Assembly: GCF_924101635.2 (NCBI RefSeq)
Contig: NZ_CAKMAA020000037.1
Location: forward strand, 1-59,654
DNA from: Candidatus Nitrotoga sp. HW29
GTDB lineage: Bacteria > Pseudomonadota > Gammaproteobacteria > Burkholderiales > Gallionellaceae
Direction: 5' to 3'
DNA: 59,654 nt
Shown: piece after piece, positions 12,906 through 22,858 of the stretch
Numbering within the stretch: position 1 is the first letter of the stretch
How the letters are laid out: each line of letters begins with the position of its first letter
The notes under the pieces: model-generated
Databases searched by the model: none
What the model was told of the DNA's origin: nothing
Seen by the model: only the letters and a program-made list of their open reading frames with translations
Translations under genes and position numbers: made by a program

Positions 12906-15269
12906 TTACGTTTTAATTTTTGAAAAAGCAGCTGCCATAGCGTTTGATACGGTTCCTGAAGGCTCATATTGCTTGTCTCCCACTGCGCGCTTTATATGAT
13001 TCCGCCTATCTTGCTGTCCCTGTGGGTTTCTCGGTTCAGCTTTGCCATTTGATTGCGGCGCAGCGTCGGTCAAGCGCATGGTGAGCGCGATGCGCTTGCG
13101 CTTTTCGTCCACTTCCAGCACTTTCACCTTCACCACTTGCCCCGTTTTAACGATCGCATGCGGATCCTTCACGAAACTATTCGATAAGGCGGAAATATGT
13201 ACTAATCCATCCTGATGCACGCCAATATCCACGAACGCACCAAAGGCAGCAACATTGGTAATCACGCCTTCGAGGATCATGTCTGGCTTCAAGTCAGACA
13301 ATTGTTCTATGCCTTCCCTGAAGGTGGCTGTAGTAAATTCAGGACGCGGATCGCGCCCCGGTTTCTCCAGCTCTTTCAATATATCGGAAACCGTCGGCAG
13401 GCCGAATTGCTCGTTCACATATTTGGCGGGGCTAAGTGCATTCAATAGCGTGCTATTGCCAATGACGGATTTAATATCCTGTTTGATCTCCGCGAGGATA
13501 CGTTGCACCAGCGGATAGGATTCAGGATGGACGGCAGACGCATCGAGCGGATTGTCGCCCCCCATGATGCGCAGGAAACCCGCTGCCTGCTCAAAGGTTT
13601 TTTCGCCCAGGCGCGGAACCCCGCGTAATTGGGCACGAGAGGTGAACATGCCCTTGCTGTCCCGGTAAGCCACGATCCCTTGCGCCACATTGCTGCTCAA
13701 CCCGGAAACGCGCGCCAGCAAAGGGACGGATGCGGTGTTCACATCGACGCCGACGGCATTGACACAGTCTTCAACGACGGCATCGAGTGACCGCGCCAGT
13801 TGGGATTGGCCGACATCGTGCTGGTATTGTCCGACTCCGATCGATTTCGGGTCGATCTTCACCAGCTCGGCCAACGGGTCTTGCAAACGCCGGGCGATCG
13901 ATACCGCGCCCCGTAGTGATACATCCATATCAGGCAGCTCACGCGAGGCAATTTCGGATGCCGAGTAAACTGACGCACCCGCCTCGGACACTACGACATG
14001 GGTCAGTTTCAACTCTGAGTGGCGCTTGGTTAGCTCCTGTGCCAGTTTGTCAGTTTCCCGCGAGGCCGTGCCATTGCCGATCGCGATCACCGCTACGCGA
14101 TGTTTTTCTGCCAATTTTGCCAAGGTGTGCAAGGAACCATCCCAATCATTTCTTGGCTGATGCGGATAGATGACGGCGGTATCCACTACTTTCCCCGTCT
14201 CATCTACCACCGCCACCTTGACGCCGGTGCGTATTCCCGGGTCTAGCCCCATCGTGACGCGTGGGCCTGCCGGAGCGGCCAACAGCAAATCTTTCAAATT
14301 ACGCGCAAATACATTGATGGCTTCTGTTTCCGCACGTACCCGCAATGCGCCCATCAATTCGGATTCCAAATGCAAAAAGCTTTTCACGCGCCATGTCCAG
14401 CGCACGGTATCAGCCAGCCAATTATCGGCAGGCCGTTGTTGCTGAGAAATGCCAAAACGATTTGCGATACGGATTTCGCAAGCATTATGCGGCGCACTCC
14501 AATTTGTTTTGTCCGCCTCGCTGTCGAGGCGCAACCGCACATTCAGCATTTCCTCACGGCGGCCCCGCAATATGGCTAAGGTACGGTGCGAAGGGATGGT
14601 TTTGATCGATTCAGAGTAATCGAAATAGTCGGCATATTTCGCTGCCAGCTCTTCCTTGCCTTCGATTACTTTAGATTCCACGATGCCGTGTTCTTGTACA
14701 TATTCGCGCAGGGATTGCAGCAAAACGGCGTCTTCCGCGAAGCGTTCCAACAGGATTTGGCGTGCGCCATCCAGTGCCGCCTTGGTGTCTGGCACGCCGG
14801 GGTTATCGTATTGTTCAACGGTAAAAGGTGGCTTCAGGTATTGGGCCGCTTCCTGTTCCGGTTGCAGCATCGGATTAGCCAGTAATGCATCGGCCAGCGG
14901 TGCCAGCCCCGCCTCCATCGCAATTTGCGCCTTGGTGCGCCGTTTGGGTTTGTAGGGTAGATACAAATCTTCCAGATGCGTCTTATCCTCGGCATGCGTG
15001 ATTGCATTCAACAGCCCGGGGGTCATCTTGCCCTGCTCGGTGATCGAGGCAATGATCGTAGCGCGGCGTTCTTCCAGTTCACGCAGATAGCGCAAGCGCT
15101 CTTCCAGCAGCCGCAACTGAATGTCGTCTAATCCGCCCGTTGCCTCTTTGCGGTAGCGGGCAATAAAAGGAACGGTTGCACCCTCATCCAATAAGGCAAT
15201 GGCTGATGCAATCTGTGCAGGCTTGGCAGTAATTTCGACTGTGAGCCGTTGTTCAATAGATGGGAGCAT
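12906..15269 (-). CDS. tex: Tex-family RNA-binding transcription accessory protein
   Basis: The 787-residue protein has the full Tex order: N-terminal helical domain with [20 protein letters not shown], a YqgF/RNase H-like domain near 335-470 ([17 protein letters not shown]), helix-hairpin-helix region near 490-570 ([26 protein letters not shown]), and a C-terminal S1 RNA-binding domain near 650-720 ([26 protein letters not shown]). Tex binds nucleic acid and influences transcription in bacteria. Length and motifs are complete. It is a lone gene on the minus strand. Confidence 0.97.
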   Translation of the reverse strand: MLPSIEQRLTVEITAKPAQIASAIALLDEGATVPFIARYRKEATGGLDDIQLRLLEERLRYLRELEERRATIIASITEQGKMTPGLLNAITHAEDKTHLEDLYLPYKPKRRTKAQIAMEAGLAPLADALLANPMLQPEQEAAQYLKPPFTVEQYDNPGVPDTKAALDGARQILLERFAEDAVLLQSLREYVQEHGIVESKVIEGKEELAAKYADYFDYSESIKTIPSHRTLAILRGRREEMLNVRLRLDSEADKTNWSAPHNACEIRIANRFGISQQQRPADNWLADTVRWTWRVKSFLHLESELMGALRVRAETEAINVFARNLKDLLLAAPAGPRVTMGLDPGIRTGVKVAVVDETGKVVDTAVIYPHQPRNDWDGSLHTLAKLAEKHRVAVIAIGNGTASRETDKLAQELTKRHSELKLTHVVVSEAGASVYSASEIASRELPDMDVSLRGAVSIARRLQDPLAELVKIDPKSIGVGQYQHDVGQSQLARSLDAVVEDCVNAVGVDVNTASVPLLARVSGLSSNVAQGIVAYRDSKGMFTSRAQLRGVPRLGEKTFEQAAGFLRIMGGDNPLDASAVHPESYPLVQRILAEIKQDIKSVIGNSTLLNALSPAKYVNEQFGLPTVSDILKELEKPGRDPRPEFTTATFREGIEQLSDLKPDMILEGVITNVAAFGAFVDIGVHQDGLVHISALSNSFVKDPHAIVKTGQVVKVKVLEVDEKRKRIALTMRLTDAAPQSNGKAEPRNPQGQQDRRNHIKRAVGDKQYEPSGTVSNAMAAAFSKIKT

Positions 15270-15382
15270 GGGTCGACTAACTTAGGAATTGAATAGAGCC
15301 CTCATTTTATTACTTCAAAGCTGAGGGGGTTATGCGATTTATGTAGAACGTGCTCTATTCGGACTGAAAAATATCTGCGAGG

Positions 15383-15769
15383 TTAACGCTTCTTTTGAAT
15401 AAATTCGATTTTGTATCCATCCGGGTCGGATACGAAAGCAATAACAGTGGTGCCATGCTTCATGGGGCCAGCTTCCCTGATAACATTTCCCCCTTTTTGC
15501 TTGACGAGTTCGCATGTCTCGTCAGCGTTATCGACTTCAATGGCAACGTGACCATAACCCGACCCCAGGTCATATTCTTCAACGCCCCAATTATAAGTAA
15601 GCTCTAAAACAGCACCCTCTTTTTCATCTTGGTACCCAACAAATGCCAGTGTGAATTTTCCGTCGGGATAATCATTTCGACGCAGCAGTTTCATACCTAA
15701 TACTTCTGTATAAAAAGCGATTGAACGATCCAGGTTGCCCACTCTGAGCATGGTATGAAGAATTCGCAT
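15383..15769 (-). CDS. gloA: Lactoylglutathione lyase (glyoxalase I)
   Basis: The 128-residue protein begins [26 protein letters not shown] and contains [11 protein letters not shown] and [11 protein letters not shown]. His5, the Glu in VLELTYN, His in GHVAI and Glu in KIEFI are the metal ligands of class I glyoxalase I, probably a nickel enzyme as in other proteobacteria. It converts the methylglyoxal-glutathione hemithioacetal to S-lactoylglutathione in the cytoplasm. The gene stands alone between tex and an accessory gap. Confidence 0.96.
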   Translation of the reverse strand: MRILHTMLRVGNLDRSIAFYTEVLGMKLLRRNDYPDGKFTLAFVGYQDEKEGAVLELTYNWGVEEYDLGSGYGHVAIEVDNADETCELVKQKGGNVIREAGPMKHGTTVIAFVSDPDGYKIEFIQKKR

Positions 15770-16253
15770 AGGGTCTCCAACTGATTAATCAAGTATCCCG
15801 CCACAAAATATAGAACAATATCCCACTGCAATTACAGTAGAACTGTTTCAGGGTGTTCTGAATCTCATATCTTCCCTCCCTGAATGCGAAACCTTAATCT
15901 CTCCCGGTAGTTAACCCATCTACCTCTGTTCCAATTAGGCTCGGGGCTTTTTCAGGACGTATTCTATGAGGGTCGGAGCACTTTTTCACAGGTGGATTTA
16001 CATCTACTATAACTTTTTTGATCTTTTGTTGCGTAAATTTCAGCCACTTCAAGGTAAAGCCTCACTGTAATTGGAACTCTACCGACATAACTGTCTACTC
16101 CAACATGTCGAATCCGCGTGGGCACAAAAAAACGTGCCCACCGTACATGGCTGGCGATCCAAATCGCTCTGCTTTCCCTTGAATGACAGCAAAAACATCG
16201 TTTCGTCAACCTCGGCATGCTAGTCAGTGCCTGCGACTGGACGATCTTGGGTG
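15770..16253. other. Gene-free stretch between gloA and the transposase remnant
   Basis: No convincing gene is seen here. The stretch holds a REP-like hairpin (16108-16152) and otherwise low-information AT-rich sequence. Short frames on the minus strand have no recognisable product. Confidence 0.5.
16108..16152. repeat. REP-like element, copy 2
   Basis: GAATCCGC is followed by the inverted pair GTGGGCAC (16118-16125) and GTGCCCAC (16134-16141), an A-rich loop, then a TACATGGCTG tail. It matches copy 1 at 12211 apart from that copy's internal insertion, and is the cleaner of the two hairpins. Confidence 0.65.
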
Positions 16254-16466
16254 TCACCAAAATGCGAAGCGCCCCTCGGTCAGCACAGTCGATGCCAACT
16301 GCGCATCCAGCACTACCAATTCAACCGCTACACTCTTACACTGATCAGGCGTCAGTTGCCGCAACGCGGCTGTGATTCGTTTCAACTCCGGCCTTCTCAA
16401 TATTCTGCCGCCTGCATGAGCCATCATGCATGATTTACGAACACAGCCTAAAATTAAAATCGCCAT
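16254..16466 (-). pseudogene. N-terminal remnant of an IS1595-like transposase
   Basis: The minus-strand frame contains LRQLTPDQCKSVAVELVVLDAQLASTV, a helical segment similar to the start of ISXO2/IS1595-type transposases, in which a zinc ribbon and a DDE domain should follow. Here the frame stops about 15 residues later, and neither zinc ribbon nor catalytic domain is seen. A REP copy lies 100 bases beyond. The family name is a judgement from this one segment. Confidence 0.35.
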
Positions 16467-18523
16467 TGCACACCGGTATAGACCGAACGGCCATCGCCGG
16501 GCAGAAATAGAGCGCCATCTGCACCACCTTGATTAAGTACCACGCTGGTGGTGGCAACATATTTACGATTAGCAAGATTACGCCCTTCCAGGAACCAGGA
16601 AAGTTGTGTATTGATTTTTTGCCCCATCTTCAGGCCAAAAATGGTATAGCCGTCTGCATACAGGGTCTCTGCAAAATCGACCGCATATCGGTATGGTGAA
16701 GATTCAATGGTAGGGCCGATATAGAAGCCACCTGAGCGATACTTCAACTCACCGCGCAGCAAGGCTCTGGATATACCCGGAAGACGGCGATTGCCAAAGG
16801 TGCGATCATCATCAAAGCGAAATTCGTTGATCAGTAGATTTTGGCGCCATTCCAGATTGAAAGGTAGGCGTGCTGTCAGCCCCATCTCAAGGCCAGCGTG
16901 TATTGTTCGAGAAGCGTTGGTAGTTTGTGCCGCCGGAACCGGATTATTACCACCCGCAAAGACGGCAATCTGCAATAGCTCATTGCTCAATCGTGCATGA
17001 TAAGCGGAGATGTCCCAATCAATACTTTTGCTGTTACCGCGTGTACCAATTTCAAAAGTGGTGCCATTTTGAGCTTTAACAATGTTGGGTTTTAAACCTC
17101 CCGCCAGTTCGCCAAATGAAGGGGGCTCGAAACTGCGCGAGAGGTTTACATAAGACTGTACATTGGGAAGATGGTTATACAAGAGCCCAATTTTAGGGCT
17201 GGTTTGAGTATAGTTTGCATTGAAACTTTCATTTTGAGCTGGCGTATCGAAAAATTTGTCAATATATTCCCGTTTGGACTTGGTATATTGCACGCCGGTA
17301 ATCACGGCGAGTTTGGGCAATACAAATAAGCGGTTCTCAGCATAAAACCCCATATTGGTAGCAATCTGATCAGATTTATTGGTGCGACTACCTCGGTTGC
17401 CCTTATCGTTTACCCAGCGATCTTCCTGTGTGACACCCCGGGTAGGGGTAAAGCCAAGCACAAATTCATTCTTGTAACCGAATAACTGACTGTCGTTTAC
17501 CAGGCGCACCTCTAGGCCATAATCATGATTATCCTGATCCAGCACTTGAAAAATAGGGTGAAATAGGTTTTTTTCAGAGTAGAAAGCACCCACTTCCAGA
17601 CGAGTGTCACCCATACGTAATGTGGTTTTGTTGGCTATGCGCAATAACTCAATATCACGTTTTTGTTGCAGAGTGACAGGACTCAGAAACGCTCGGCTTG
17701 GGTCAAGTTTCAACTGAGCTTTAGTCAGATTGCCTGGCAATTCAGAGTCACTATTCGCGTAGCCAAGATAAAAACGGGTTTCTAAATCGGGGTTGAATCG
17801 ATAGCCAACATTCGCATTTGTCCGTTTTGCATTTTGTTTAGCAAAGTCCCTGTAACCATCTTGGCTAAAGGTGCTTGCATTAATGAAGTAATCCAGGTCA
17901 CCGACAACACCACCGGTAGCCACACCAAAGCGTTTATAGTCAAAACTGCCAATTTCTGCACGCATTTCAAATTTTGGTGCATCGTAACCTGTCGGAGAAA
18001 CAAAATTGACTGCACCGCCCAAGTTGGTCGCTCCATAACGAAGTGCATTGGCTCCGCGGAAAACTTCAATATAACGAGTGGACAGCGGTTCAATTGACTG
18101 AAAATCAAAACTGCCATCAGCTTGATTAACTGGGATGCCGTCTTGCATCAGCTTGATACCACGGCCATGAAATGTACGCTGCAGTCCTGACCCCCGTATA
18201 GATAAGCGTGTCTCCTCAGCTCCAAATCGAGACTGAGCAAATACACCTGTGGCAAGCCCTAAAGTATCGGCAAAATTTGATACCCGACCTTCACGAATCT
18301 TTTCGGCATCAACAATAGTCACACCACCGGCGGTTTGATTAATTTCGTCGGTCGCTCGCTTGATATCTGGTTGAGTCAATGATGCACCCAGCTTGTCACG
18401 TTCACCTGTCACATTGACTGTGGGGAGAGTCGGCTCAAAATCTTTTACTAAATGGTCTGCATATGCGAGGCAGGGTAATGCAGCCAATATTAATAAATAC
18501 TGTGATCTGTAGCCATAACCCAT
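16454..18523 (-). CDS. TonB-dependent outer membrane receptor (FecA/ferric-chelate type)
   Basis: A signal peptide (MGYGYRSQYLLILAALPCLAYA) is followed by a TonB-box-like LPTVNVTG. Next come a plug domain (about 60-190, with LSIRGSGLQRTFHGRGIKLMQDGIPVNQADGS) and a 22-strand barrel ending in VQWRF. The plug resembles the group of FecA-like and other ferric-chelate receptors, but the ligand is unknown. ATG 18523 is chosen because AAAGGA precedes it by seven bases and the signal peptide starts there; 18550 is the longer frame. No partner transport genes are adjacent. An inverted repeat lies about 100 bases upstream (18624-18649). Confidence 0.88.
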   Translation of the reverse strand: MGYGYRSQYLLILAALPCLAYADHLVKDFEPTLPTVNVTGERDKLGASLTQPDIKRATDEINQTAGGVTIVDAEKIREGRVSNFADTLGLATGVFAQSRFGAEETRLSIRGSGLQRTFHGRGIKLMQDGIPVNQADGSFDFQSIEPLSTRYIEVFRGANALRYGATNLGGAVNFVSPTGYDAPKFEMRAEIGSFDYKRFGVATGGVVGDLDYFINASTFSQDGYRDFAKQNAKRTNANVGYRFNPDLETRFYLGYANSDSELPGNLTKAQLKLDPSRAFLSPVTLQQKRDIELLRIANKTTLRMGDTRLEVGAFYSEKNLFHPIFQVLDQDNHDYGLEVRLVNDSQLFGYKNEFVLGFTPTRGVTQEDRWVNDKGNRGSRTNKSDQIATNMGFYAENRLFVLPKLAVITGVQYTKSKREYIDKFFDTPAQNESFNANYTQTSPKIGLLYNHLPNVQSYVNLSRSFEPPSFGELAGGLKPNIVKAQNGTTFEIGTRGNSKSIDWDISAYHARLSNELLQIAVFAGGNNPVPAAQTTNASRTIHAGLEMGLTARLPFNLEWRQNLLINEFRFDDDRTFGNRRLPGISRALLRGELKYRSGGFYIGPTIESSPYRYAVDFAETLYADGYTIFGLKMGQKINTQLSWFLEGRNLANRKYVATTSVVLNQGGADGALFLPGDGRSVYTGVQWRF

Positions 18524-18623
18524 AATTATTCCTTTAAATTTTGCTAACAAGACTCATGTCGTAGCACTAAGTTTTACACGGCACACTCGCGTATACCCTA
18601 CCGAATCACCAGATCCATCATGT

Positions 18624-18649
18624 GGTTGGTATAAATGAGTTGTACCAAC
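18624..18649. promoter_or_regulatory. Inverted repeat upstream of the TonB receptor, operator candidate
   Basis: GGTTGGTA (18624-18631) is repeated inverted as TACCAAC (18643-18649) with an 11-base AT-rich middle. It lies about 100 bases before the receptor start and resembles a dimeric repressor or activator site; it does not match Fur or Zur consensus. Its role is unknown. Confidence 0.35.
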
Positions 18650-18774
18650 AGACCAACTATCATTCGATCTCAACATTACCCCGCACACGATAAATATTGG
18701 GGGGCGATGCTAACTTAATGTATGGACTGAGGGAATGTGACAAATTGTCGCACCCCGGGTGATTAGCATGCTTA

Positions 18775-18807
18775 TTGACAACCGATTTCGGTGTAGTGTG
18801 TTATAAA
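18775..18807 (+). promoter_or_regulatory. Candidate promoter of the secreted protease gene
   Basis: A perfect TTGACA (18775-18780) is followed by GTTATAAAA; TATAAA at 18802-18807 gives a long 21-base spacer, TTATAA about 20. Position about 20 bases before the start codon. Confidence 0.4.
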
Positions 18808-18827
18808 ATCCTTAGATACTTAAAGAC

Positions 18828-21020
18828 GTGAAGCAAATCATGCCAGGCAACTTAAATTTCAATGCTTTAATTTATTTATGGGTGCTACTGACAATCATCT
18901 CAACCCCATCTCACGCGCAGCCATTTGAATCTATTCCCGGCCGGGTCGAATCTTTCACCCGGCCCCCTGACAATGGTGTCTCGTCCTTAAAGAGCCGCCA
19001 CACCGGCATCTCCCCCCCACCCCATTCAATCTCAATCGGCACTCTCTCAAATGAAAAAAAATCAACCGAAACAAATGTCGATTCGCGTCCCGGTACCCCC
19101 CGCAAAATTGGCTTCGGCCGCGAAATTCCCCAACTGAACAGTCTCGCTGATACCGCAACCAAATTAGAATGGCAGAACACGCTCCAGGGCGGAAAGATAG
19201 CAGCGATCAGCATTACGTCACCCCAGGCAACGGGAATCCGCATGGGCATTCTGGTGCACCGCATGCTGGCGGAAGCCACCTTCCGCTTCTATTCCCAGGG
19301 ATCAAAAGTCTCCTACGAAATTGCCGGCAAAGAGATTATGGAGACCATCCAGCGCAATTTGAATGCAGGCGATAGTAGCGATGCGGCCCGTACCTACTGG
19401 TCACCCTATATCGAGGGCGAAGAAATGACCCTGGAAATCGAATTACCGTTGGGTATCAACCCGAATACACTTGAAATCGCTATTCCCAGCGTTTCTCATT
19501 TTTTTTTTAGCATCCTCCGAGCTTCACCGGGAGAAAAAATTTCCAAGATTGGACAAGCCGCAAGCTGTGAAATCGATGTGTCGTGCTACAGCGAATGGAG
19601 TCCTGAAAGCAAATCCACCGCCAAAATAATCTTCGTCAATTCTGGCAGTAGTTATCTGTGCTCCGGAACACTGCTTAATGACGCAGCGTCAAGTGGGACG
19701 CCCTATTTTCTTAGCGCCAATCACTGCATCACCAATCAGACGATCGCATCGACCCTGCAAACCTACTGGTTTTATCGCTCTACGGCCTGCAACAATGGCA
19801 TGCTTAATCCGGAATTTCAAATCCGCACCGGGGGAGCAACATTACTCTATGGCAACCAGATAACCGATACGTCCTTCATGCAGCTGAACAACCTCCCACC
19901 GGCCGGGGCGATATATGCGGGATGGTCCGCGAATACACCGGAACTCTATACTCATGTGGTTGGCATCCATCATCCGCAAGGCGATTTGCAAAAAATAAGT
20001 TTCGGTTTGTTGCAATCTTTTCAGGACTGTACTGCTACAGATCCGATCACGGAAACCTATCAATGCAAATTCGCAGATAAAGACAACGGGAAATTTCTTG
20101 ATGTTGACTATACTTCCGGGATTTCAGAAGGTGGCAGCAGTGGCGCCGGTTTATTCGAGACAATTAATAGCGCCCATTATTTGATTGGTCAGCTGAGAGG
20201 CGGAAATCCAAGTTGCTTTGGAAGCGGAACAGATGAATATGGCCGCTTTGATATCGCATACCGCGATGCGCTTTACAAATGGCTAAACGCTGGCCCGACG
20301 TTTTTACTATCTGTCAGCAAGCCTGATAACGGCACTATCATTTCGACCCCAGGCGGAATCAACTGTGGAACGAGTTGCAACGCACCTTTTACCCGCGGAA
20401 CCAATGTAACACTTACCGCTACGCCAGCTTCGGGGTTTGTTTTTTCCGGGTGGAGCGGAGCATGCAGTGGCACCGGCGCTACCTGTTCCGTTGTCATGAA
20501 TACGCTCCGAAGTGTGTCCGCAATCTTCTCTCCCGTTACCCCCCCTGGCACCGTTGTCGAATTTTACAATCCCGATCTGGATCATTACTTCATTACAGCC
20601 GCTTCCGGCGAACAGGTTTTTGTAGACAGTGGCGCAGTTGGGCGCTGGCAACGCACGGGCACTACGTTCATGTCTGGCGGAAATGTACCAGTTTGCCGCT
20701 TCTACGGCAGCGTCTCGCCCGGGCCAAACTCCCATTTCTATACAGCCAGCGCAGAGGAATGCACGCAGCTTAAGCAATTGCAAGCGGCAACGCCTGCAAC
20801 ACAAAAGCGCTGGAATTTTGAAAATCTGGATTTTTTGACGATGATGCCCGTAAATGGCGCGTGCCCCGCTAATACCACGCCGATCTATCGCGCCTACAAT
20901 AATGGATTTAGTAAAAGCATCGACAGTAACCACCGGATCACCAGCGATCAGGCAGCGATTCAAGAAGTAGTGGCACGCGGCTGGATCAACGAAGGTGTCG
21001 TGATGTGCGCAGCGCAGTAA
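18828..21020 (+). CDS. Secreted lysyl-endopeptidase-like serine protease with DUF5648 tail
   Basis: The 730-residue protein has a signal peptide (to about residue 30, SHAQP) and a pro-region. A trypsin-fold domain of the Achromobacter protease I/lysyl endopeptidase type follows, with triad His298 (SANHCI), Asp347 (DTSFMQLN) and Ser438 (GGSSGAG) and six or more Cys. Next is a divergent InlB B-repeat/bacterial Ig-like module (about 489-565, GTNVTLTATPASGFVFSGWSGAC). The last domain (570-730) is DUF5648 with WRRTG-like, SHFYTAS and VPVCRFYG motifs, linked to cell-surface proteins. It should be exported and may remain attached or be released. It is divergent from the TonB receptor. Confidence 0.88.
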   Translation: MKQIMPGNLNFNALIYLWVLLTIISTPSHAQPFESIPGRVESFTRPPDNGVSSLKSRHTGISPPPHSISIGTLSNEKKSTETNVDSRPGTPRKIGFGREIPQLNSLADTATKLEWQNTLQGGKIAAISITSPQATGIRMGILVHRMLAEATFRFYSQGSKVSYEIAGKEIMETIQRNLNAGDSSDAARTYWSPYIEGEEMTLEIELPLGINPNTLEIAIPSVSHFFFSILRASPGEKISKIGQAASCEIDVSCYSEWSPESKSTAKIIFVNSGSSYLCSGTLLNDAASSGTPYFLSANHCITNQTIASTLQTYWFYRSTACNNGMLNPEFQIRTGGATLLYGNQITDTSFMQLNNLPPAGAIYAGWSANTPELYTHVVGIHHPQGDLQKISFGLLQSFQDCTATDPITETYQCKFADKDNGKFLDVDYTSGISEGGSSGAGLFETINSAHYLIGQLRGGNPSCFGSGTDEYGRFDIAYRDALYKWLNAGPTFLLSVSKPDNGTIISTPGGINCGTSCNAPFTRGTNVTLTATPASGFVFSGWSGACSGTGATCSVVMNTLRSVSAIFSPVTPPGTVVEFYNPDLDHYFITAASGEQVFVDSGAVGRWQRTGTTFMSGGNVPVCRFYGSVSPGPNSHFYTASAEECTQLKQLQAATPATQKRWNFENLDFLTMMPVNGACPANTTPIYRAYNNGFSKSIDSNHRITSDQAAIQEVVARGWINEGVVMCAAQ

Positions 21021-21106
21021 GCCTTGCTTCACTATTCTGAAATACTAATACGGCGATAAAAATGTCTTGGCTGCTGGGATCTATGGAAAAAATACTTTGA
21101 GTATCC

Positions 21107-22465
21107 CTAGCGTATCTTCGCCACTGCATCTTCCACCCTCTCCACCGCAATAATTTCCATGCCTGCTATTTCTTGTTTCGGTTTGTTAGCCTTGGGAATA
21201 ATGGCCAGAGTGAAGCCGAGCTTTGCCGCTTCTTTCAGTCGTTCCTGTCCACGCTGCACCGGACGTATTTCGCCAGCCAGACCGACTTCCCCGAATACCA
21301 CCAATTTTTCCGGCAGAGGCTTATTGCGCAGCGAAGAGACGATGGCCAGCAATACGGGCAAATCGGCACCCGGCTCGGTAATTTTTACGCCACCCACCGC
21401 GTTGATAAACACGTCTTGATCAAAGCAGGCAATGCCCGCATGGCGATGCAGTACGGCCAGCAACATGGCCAAACGATTTTGCTCCAGGCCCAATGAAAGG
21501 CGGCGCGGATTGGGCGAGTGCGCCTCATCCAGCAGGGCCTGGATTTCGACCAGGAGCGGACGCGTACCTTCCTGCGTCACCATCACGCATGAGCCCGGTA
21601 CTTGCGCGCCATGCTGCGACAAAAACAACGCGGAAGGATTACTGACCTCACGCAAGCCTTTTTCGGTCATGGCGAACACGCCAAGTTCGTTTACTGCACC
21701 AAAACGATTTTTGAACGCACGTATCATGCGAAAGCTGGAGTGGGTATCGCCTTCGAAATACAGCACGGTATCCACGATATGTTCCAGCACGCGCGGCCCG
21801 GCCAACGTGCCATCCTTGGTGACGTGGCCGACCAGAATCATAGTCACCGCTGTGCTCTTCGCCACGCGCGTAAGTTGCGCTGCGGATTCACGTACTTGCG
21901 CCACCGAGCCTGGAGCTGATGTGAGGTATTCGGAGTACATGGTTTGGATGGAATCGATCACCACCACATCGGGTTTTTCCTGCTGGATGACAGATTGTAT
22001 TTTTTCCAGCTGAATTTCGGCCAACAGGTACATTCCACGCGCATCCAGCGATAGCCGTCTCGCACGCAAGGCAATTTGCTGCGCCGATTCCTCGCCACTG
22101 ACGTATAAAACTTTTTTATGGGTAGCGAGATGGGCCAGCGCTTGTAACAATAAGGTGGATTTACCTATTCCGGGATCGCCGCCTATTAAAACGACACCAC
22201 CACTCACTAACCCGCCACCCAACACACGGTCAAATTCGGCGATACCGGTTGGTGTGCGCGGCACTTCGTCCGCGCTTACTTCGTCCAGCGTCTGCATCAT
22301 GCCTGTTGCCGCCAGCGAGCTGTAGCGATTTTTTCCGCTAGTTGCCAGTTCGGCCACACTTTCCACCAGCGTGTTCCAAGCCGTGCAATGCGGGCACTGC
22401 CCTTGCCATTTTGAAACCTGTCCGCCGCATTCAGTGCAGCTATATATTATTTTTGCTTTTGCCAT
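21107..22465 (-). CDS. radA: DNA repair protein RadA
   Basis: The 452-residue protein has the complete RadA order: N-terminal C4 zinc finger (CTECGGQVSKWQGQCPHC), RecA-like ATPase with Walker A GGDPGIGKST and Walker B VVVIDSIQT, the RadA-specific motif KNRFG (FKNRFGAVNELGVF), and a C-terminal Lon-protease-like domain (PVLLAIVSSL, GEVGLAGEIRPV). RadA is a DnaB-type helicase that promotes branch migration in recombinational repair. It is full length and alone on the minus strand. Confidence 0.97.
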   Translation of the reverse strand: MAKAKIIYSCTECGGQVSKWQGQCPHCTAWNTLVESVAELATSGKNRYSSLAATGMMQTLDEVSADEVPRTPTGIAEFDRVLGGGLVSGGVVLIGGDPGIGKSTLLLQALAHLATHKKVLYVSGEESAQQIALRARRLSLDARGMYLLAEIQLEKIQSVIQQEKPDVVVIDSIQTMYSEYLTSAPGSVAQVRESAAQLTRVAKSTAVTMILVGHVTKDGTLAGPRVLEHIVDTVLYFEGDTHSSFRMIRAFKNRFGAVNELGVFAMTEKGLREVSNPSALFLSQHGAQVPGSCVMVTQEGTRPLLVEIQALLDEAHSPNPRRLSLGLEQNRLAMLLAVLHRHAGIACFDQDVFINAVGGVKITEPGADLPVLLAIVSSLRNKPLPEKLVVFGEVGLAGEIRPVQRGQERLKEAAKLGFTLAIIPKANKPKQEIAGMEIIAVERVEDAVAKIR

Positions 22466-22858
22466 AACGGCCTTTTGTTTGGAGCAAAACAGGAAAAGTT
22501 GGCGCCCATCAAAAATTAAAATTTCAAAATAAGGCCAGGATTAAAAGAGAAGAGTCGCGTGAATTTTTTTACTGCGGGATAAATTATCGTGAATAAACAA
22601 AAGCTCAACACATAATCGTGCCGTCGATACTGGGCATCTCAATCGAGTAAAAATGAGTGCCACAGCCTACCACCCTTGCCGGTAAAACAAAAAATATCTA
22701 GTAACTGGAGATACGCAGGAGGGCGCAATACTTCATATATACCCTCCCCTCCAAATTTCCCACAAAACTTTGTGGTAATGAATATCGCTATTTTATTCAT
22801 TACCGGACAAACTCTTTTTTATAAAGGCTTCATGAAATCCGCTGATCACCCAAACCTA
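22466..22858. other. Gene-free stretch between radA and the Sel1 gene
   Basis: I see no gene, tRNA or clear regulatory site in this 393-base stretch. A short run CACAAAACTTTGTGG at about 22761 is palindromic (CACAAA/TTTGTG) and could be part of a terminator of the Sel1-repeat gene. Confidence 0.5.

Noticed and set aside
20307-21032. 241-codon minus-strand frame inside the protease gene
   Set aside because: It is the shadow of the protease C-terminal domains; the plus strand has full domain support.
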